From Anaerolineae bacterium (GTDB taxonomy: Bacteria > Chloroflexota > Anaerolineae > Aggregatilineales > Phototrophicaceae), in assembly GCA_022843385.1 (NCBI GenBank), contig JALHNT010000034.1:1-64000 (forward strand): DNA of 64,000 nt, given 5' to 3'. The notes beneath the pieces were generated by a model. That model was given only the letters and a program-made list of their open reading frames with translations. It had not been told where the DNA came from and did not search any database. Shown in pieces: positions 60,994 through 64,000 of the stretch. Position numbers and translations under genes: made by a program. How positions within the stretch are numbered: the stretch's first letter is position 1; each line of letters starts with the position of its first letter.

Positions 60994-62155
60994 CCAGGAG
61001 ATTGTGGTCAACAGCACAAAACGTCACCGGGTCGTCGCCTGTGGCCGCCGCTTCGGCAAGACCACCCTCGGCATCTACGACATCCTGCGGGCTGCTGCCA
61101 TCCGCCGGCAGACCTGCTGGTGGATCGCCCCGACCTATGGCATGACCGATCACGTCTGGCGCGAACTGAAAGCCGCCTGCGCCGATACCGACCAGGTCGC
61201 CATTCATCAGGATATGCAGCGGCTCGACTTCCCCGGCGGCGGGTCGATCACGCTCCACAGCGCCCACACCCCCGATCATCTGCGCGGGGCCGGGCTGGAT
61301 TTTGTCGTGCTGGATGAAGCCGCCTTCCTCGCGCCGGAGGTCTGGCCGCAGGTGGTGCGCCCGATGCTGCTGGAGCGCAAAGGCCGCGCCCTGTTTCTCT
61401 CGTCGCCCAACGGCAAGAACTGGTTCTGGGAGATTTATCAGAACGGGGTGCAGAACCGCCGCACCTGGCGCAGCTTTCACTACACCTCCTACGACAACCC
61501 GCTGATCGACCCCGCCGAACTCGACCTGTTCCGCCACCAAACCACCGAGCGCATCTGGTCAACCGAGTACCTGGCCGAGTTCAGCGATCATCGCGGGCAG
61601 GTGTTTCGTGGCATCCACGAAGCCGCCATCGTCCCCTTTCAAGCCGGGCCGATCACCGGCATCCGCTACGTCGCCGGCATCGACTGGGGGCGCGACAACG
61701 ACGCCACCGCCATCGTCCTCATCGATGCCGACCGGCAGCAGGTGGTCGCGCTCGATCATTTCACCGGCGTCAGTTGGGCGTTGCAGCGTGGGCGCGTCAT
61801 GAAGTTCTACGATCACTGGGGGCCGTCGCTCATCCTGGCCGAGTCCAACAGCATCGGCTCGCCCAACATCGAAGCCTTGCGCGACGAAGGGCTGCCCATC
61901 CGCCCCTTCGTCACCAGCGCCGCCAGCAAATCACCGCTGATCGACGCCCTGGCGCTCGCCATCGAACGCCGCGATCTGACGCTGCTGCCGGATGAAACCC
62001 TGCTCGGCGAGCTGGCGGCCTACACCGCCGAACGGCTGCCCGGCGGCGGCTGGCGTTACAACGCCGCTCCCGGCCAGCATGATGATCTGGTCATCGCCCT
62101 GGCGCTGGCCTGGCACGCCGCCCGCACCGGCGGCCCCTCCATCGACTTCGCCTGA
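60959..62155 (+). CDS. Phage terminase large subunit
   Basis: The motor and nuclease that packages phage DNA. The 398-residue product has a Walker A GRRFGKTT (residues 29-36), Walker B FVVLDEAAF, SSPNGKNWF, and an RNase H-type nuclease start IDWGRDNDAT, followed by ESNSIG and QHDDLVIALALA, which supply the other acidic residues. All catalytic motifs appear intact. It starts inside the small-subunit gene. No portal, capsid or tail genes are near, so this is an orphan pair. Confidence 0.93.
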   Translation: MRKIKIPTLHPNQEIVVNSTKRHRVVACGRRFGKTTLGIYDILRAAAIRRQTCWWIAPTYGMTDHVWRELKAACADTDQVAIHQDMQRLDFPGGGSITLHSAHTPDHLRGAGLDFVVLDEAAFLAPEVWPQVVRPMLLERKGRALFLSSPNGKNWFWEIYQNGVQNRRTWRSFHYTSYDNPLIDPAELDLFRHQTTERIWSTEYLAEFSDHRGQVFRGIHEAAIVPFQAGPITGIRYVAGIDWGRDNDATAIVLIDADRQQVVALDHFTGVSWALQRGRVMKFYDHWGPSLILAESNSIGSPNIEALRDEGLPIRPFVTSAASKSPLIDALALAIERRDLTLLPDETLLGELAAYTAERLPGGGWRYNAAPGQHDDLVIALALAWHAARTGGPSIDFA

Positions 62156-62343
62156 GTTCACCGCCGCCCGGCACACGGGCGGTGTCGCTTCCAACCGCCT
62201 TGCTGCTGTTTAAATCTGACAAAAGTGATTGACAGATTGGGAATAAACTCATATACATTCTTCATGTATGAGATGCTACAGTCATAGACTGCAAGATAAT
62301 ACGACTCGCAGATCGATCTGCGCATCCATGAGGATCAGGAGCC

Positions 62344-63129
62344 ATGGCAAATCCACCCATCGTACTCGTCACCGGGGCAGGCTCAGGCATTGGTCGGGAA
62401 CTTGCCAGATTGTTTCTCAATGATGGCAGCCGGGTCATCGCCGTCAGCCTGTTGCAGGACGAACTCGATACCCTGGCCGCCGAGACTGAAGCCTCAGATC
62501 GCCTGACCACACTTCAGATGGATTTGTCGCAGCCGGATGCCACCCAACGCCTGCTGGACTATTGCGACGGCCATCACCTGGAAGTGGAAACCCTGGTTAA
62601 CAACGCCGGCTTTGCCTGTTTCGGCCCGGCCATCAACCTCGATCCAGCGCGGGTCGCCAATATGATTGCCGTCAACATCACCGCCCTCACCACGCTCTCG
62701 ATGGTCTTCGGCGCGCGTATGAAACTGCGCGGCCAGGGCAAAATCCTCAACGTCGGCTCGGCAACCGGGTTGGTGCCGTCCCAATCATTTGCCAGCTATG
62801 GTGCCAGCAAAGCCTATGTCAATCTCTTCAGCACCACCCTGGGCGCCGAGCTGGAACCCTACGGCGTCTCCGTCACCTGTCTAATCATCGGATCAGTCAA
62901 CACCAACTTCAAACATGCGGCGGTGGTCGATAGCGACGACAGCCGCTCCCGCCTGACCGGATTGTTCGCCAGTTCACGTGTGATGACGGCCCAGCAGGTG
63001 GCACGAGCCGGTTACATGGCCCTCCAGCAAAGCAAGGGTCGGGTGCTGGTCGGTCTGGAGGCGCGGTTCGCGGTCTTCCTGACGAGTCTGGTTCCACCGG
63101 GGATACTCGCCCGCTTGGTCAAACTCTGA
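62344..63129 (+). CDS. Short-chain dehydrogenase/reductase
   Basis: A 261-residue Rossmann-fold oxidoreductase: TGAGSGIGRE binds NAD(P), LVNNAGF stabilises the fold, and the serine and YGASKAY supply the active site. A C-terminal hydrophobic stretch (about 240-260) resembles SDR forms associated with membranes or lipids. Substrate unknown. It follows the terminase gene by about 190 bases. Confidence 0.9.
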   Translation: MANPPIVLVTGAGSGIGRELARLFLNDGSRVIAVSLLQDELDTLAAETEASDRLTTLQMDLSQPDATQRLLDYCDGHHLEVETLVNNAGFACFGPAINLDPARVANMIAVNITALTTLSMVFGARMKLRGQGKILNVGSATGLVPSQSFASYGASKAYVNLFSTTLGAELEPYGVSVTCLIIGSVNTNFKHAAVVDSDDSRSRLTGLFASSRVMTAQQVARAGYMALQQSKGRVLVGLEARFAVFLTSLVPPGILARLVKL

Positions 63130-63356
63130 TACTCTAGAGCGTGTTATGAACTTCGCTCTCGTATAGCCCTCACCCCATGCTACGCAGCCCTCTCCCACGG
63201 GGCGAGGCGCTTAAAAGCACTACGTTCACCCCATCTCCCCTTCTCCCGCTGGGAGATGGGGCGGGGGGATGAGGGCTAAAAAGTGCATAACAGGCTCTAA
63301 CAACGATTTGGGCAAGGCAACGCCTATCTATGGCGTTCAAGTAGAGAGGTATTCTG
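63130..63356. repeat. Palindromic repeat between SDR and DUF4334 genes
   Basis: CCCTCACCCC (63168) and CTCCCACGGGG (63192), with CCATCTCCC...GGGAGATGG (63230-63262), form nested hairpins of the type also seen at 21508-21615. GTGTTATGAAC/GTGCATAAC ends mirror each other at 63141 and 63282, suggesting one inserted unit of about 160 bases. Confidence 0.6.
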
Positions 63357-63950
63357 ATGGCAGAGCAGCTCCGTGAAGCCGTTCAATCACCCCCACAGGG
63401 ATTCCGTCTGCTCGACACCACCTGGCTTATCCAGGCGCGGCGCGACGGCACCACCACCGAGGAGGCGCTGGCCTTCTACGATGCCCTGCCGCCGGTCTCG
63501 CTCGATAGCATGATCGGACGCTGGAAAGGCGCTGGCCTGCGCACCAACCATGTCTATGATGGTCTGCTGGAAGCCTTCGGCTGGTACGGCAAGGAATTTC
63601 GGTCGCCGGATGACTGCCACCCGCTGCTCTTCAGCGGCGGTTCGGGTGATGTCTTCGCCATCAACCCCGGACTGATGCCGGTCGGCATTGTCAACCATAT
63701 CGACTTCAAGGGCAGCAAACTGGCGAGCGCCGCCTTCCGCGTCTTCGTCGGCCTGCTCAAAACCCGTCAGCCCGCCGCCCGGCTGCGGATGATGGAGCAT
63801 CGCGGCAAAGTCAGCGCCACCATGATCTACGACGCCCTGCCCATCCACGATGCCTTCCGCAGCGTCGATGCCCACACCGTCATGGGTCTGATGGACTTTC
63901 GCGCGTTCCCCCAGCCCTTCTTCTTCGTGCTGGAAAAGGACCGGGCCTGA
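63357..63950 (+). CDS. DUF4334/GXWXG domain protein
   Basis: A 197-residue protein with the GXWXG motif as IGRWKGAGLRTNH, then WYGKEF, HPLLF, and a C-terminal DUF4334 segment (SATMIYDALPIHDAFRSVDAHTVMGLMDFR). The family is common in bacteria and its activity is unknown. The ATG at 63357 lies downstream of AGAGAGG. Confidence 0.88.
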   Translation: MAEQLREAVQSPPQGFRLLDTTWLIQARRDGTTTEEALAFYDALPPVSLDSMIGRWKGAGLRTNHVYDGLLEAFGWYGKEFRSPDDCHPLLFSGGSGDVFAINPGLMPVGIVNHIDFKGSKLASAAFRVFVGLLKTRQPAARLRMMEHRGKVSATMIYDALPIHDAFRSVDAHTVMGLMDFRAFPQPFFFVLEKDRA

Positions 63951-64000
63951 GCCTCACCCGCCCGACTCCGGCGTGGGGGTGGCTTCGCCCGCAAACGGTG

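Overview
The window looks like a chromosomal segment of a GC-rich, probably Chloroflexota (Anaerolineae-like) bacterium. This is inference. It rests on the str/S10/spc gene order, Thr/Pro-rich linkers in surface proteins, many stand-alone receiver proteins, an IorAB-type molybdenum enzyme, and abundant short palindromic intergenic repeats. No rRNA gene, canonical tRNA gene or CRISPR array was found.

Layout. 1-16 kb: fusA (5' end outside the window), tuf, then the S10 and spc ribosomal protein operons through secY, adk and map. The S5 gene is broken in frame into two pieces exactly between its two domains. 16-22 kb: a PIG-L deacetylase, a TetR/membrane-protein operon, an enoyl-CoA hydratase, a repeat-rich gap and a VapBC-like pair. 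22.4-28.2 kb: a Ro60 (TROVE) ribonucleoprotein gene surrounded by seven predicted Y RNAs. Most carry a YrlA-type tRNA-like module. Three lie upstream of the Ro gene, three downstream, and one is 3 kb away beyond a histidine kinase/receiver operon. 28-50 kb: a Ser/Thr kinase, an AAA ATPase, a DUF4349 lipoprotein, iorAB-like genes, a DUF3352 protein, a second histidine kinase operon with three receivers, a ParB-fold protein, an AraC-Ogt fusion, an S9 peptidase and SH3 proteins. 50-59 kb: a LacI-controlled fructan/sucrose hydrolase and ABC transporter operon, lying between two inverted paralogous genes for pentapeptide-repeat/TIR proteins. 59-64 kb: a repeat-dense region with an MNT nucleotidyltransferase, an orphan phage terminase pair, a short-chain dehydrogenase and a DUF4334 protein.

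How the parts fit. The ribosomal genes are tightly packed and mostly translationally coupled. The Ro/Y-RNA locus is the most unusual region. All seven RNAs share a terminal helix ending in GGGC/GYCC, an asymmetric internal loop and a second helix whose sequence changes but whose pairing is kept. Four of them have a matching promoter layout: a -35 box, 17 bp, a -10 box, then 7 bp to the terminal helix. Ro proteins bind Y RNAs, and the Y RNA is known to gate or tether Ro to partners such as exonucleases. This locus would give one Ro protein a choice of seven RNA adaptors. The fructan operon has two perfect 14-bp operators 98 bp apart. In one TIR paralogue the position of the catalytic glutamate is alanine.
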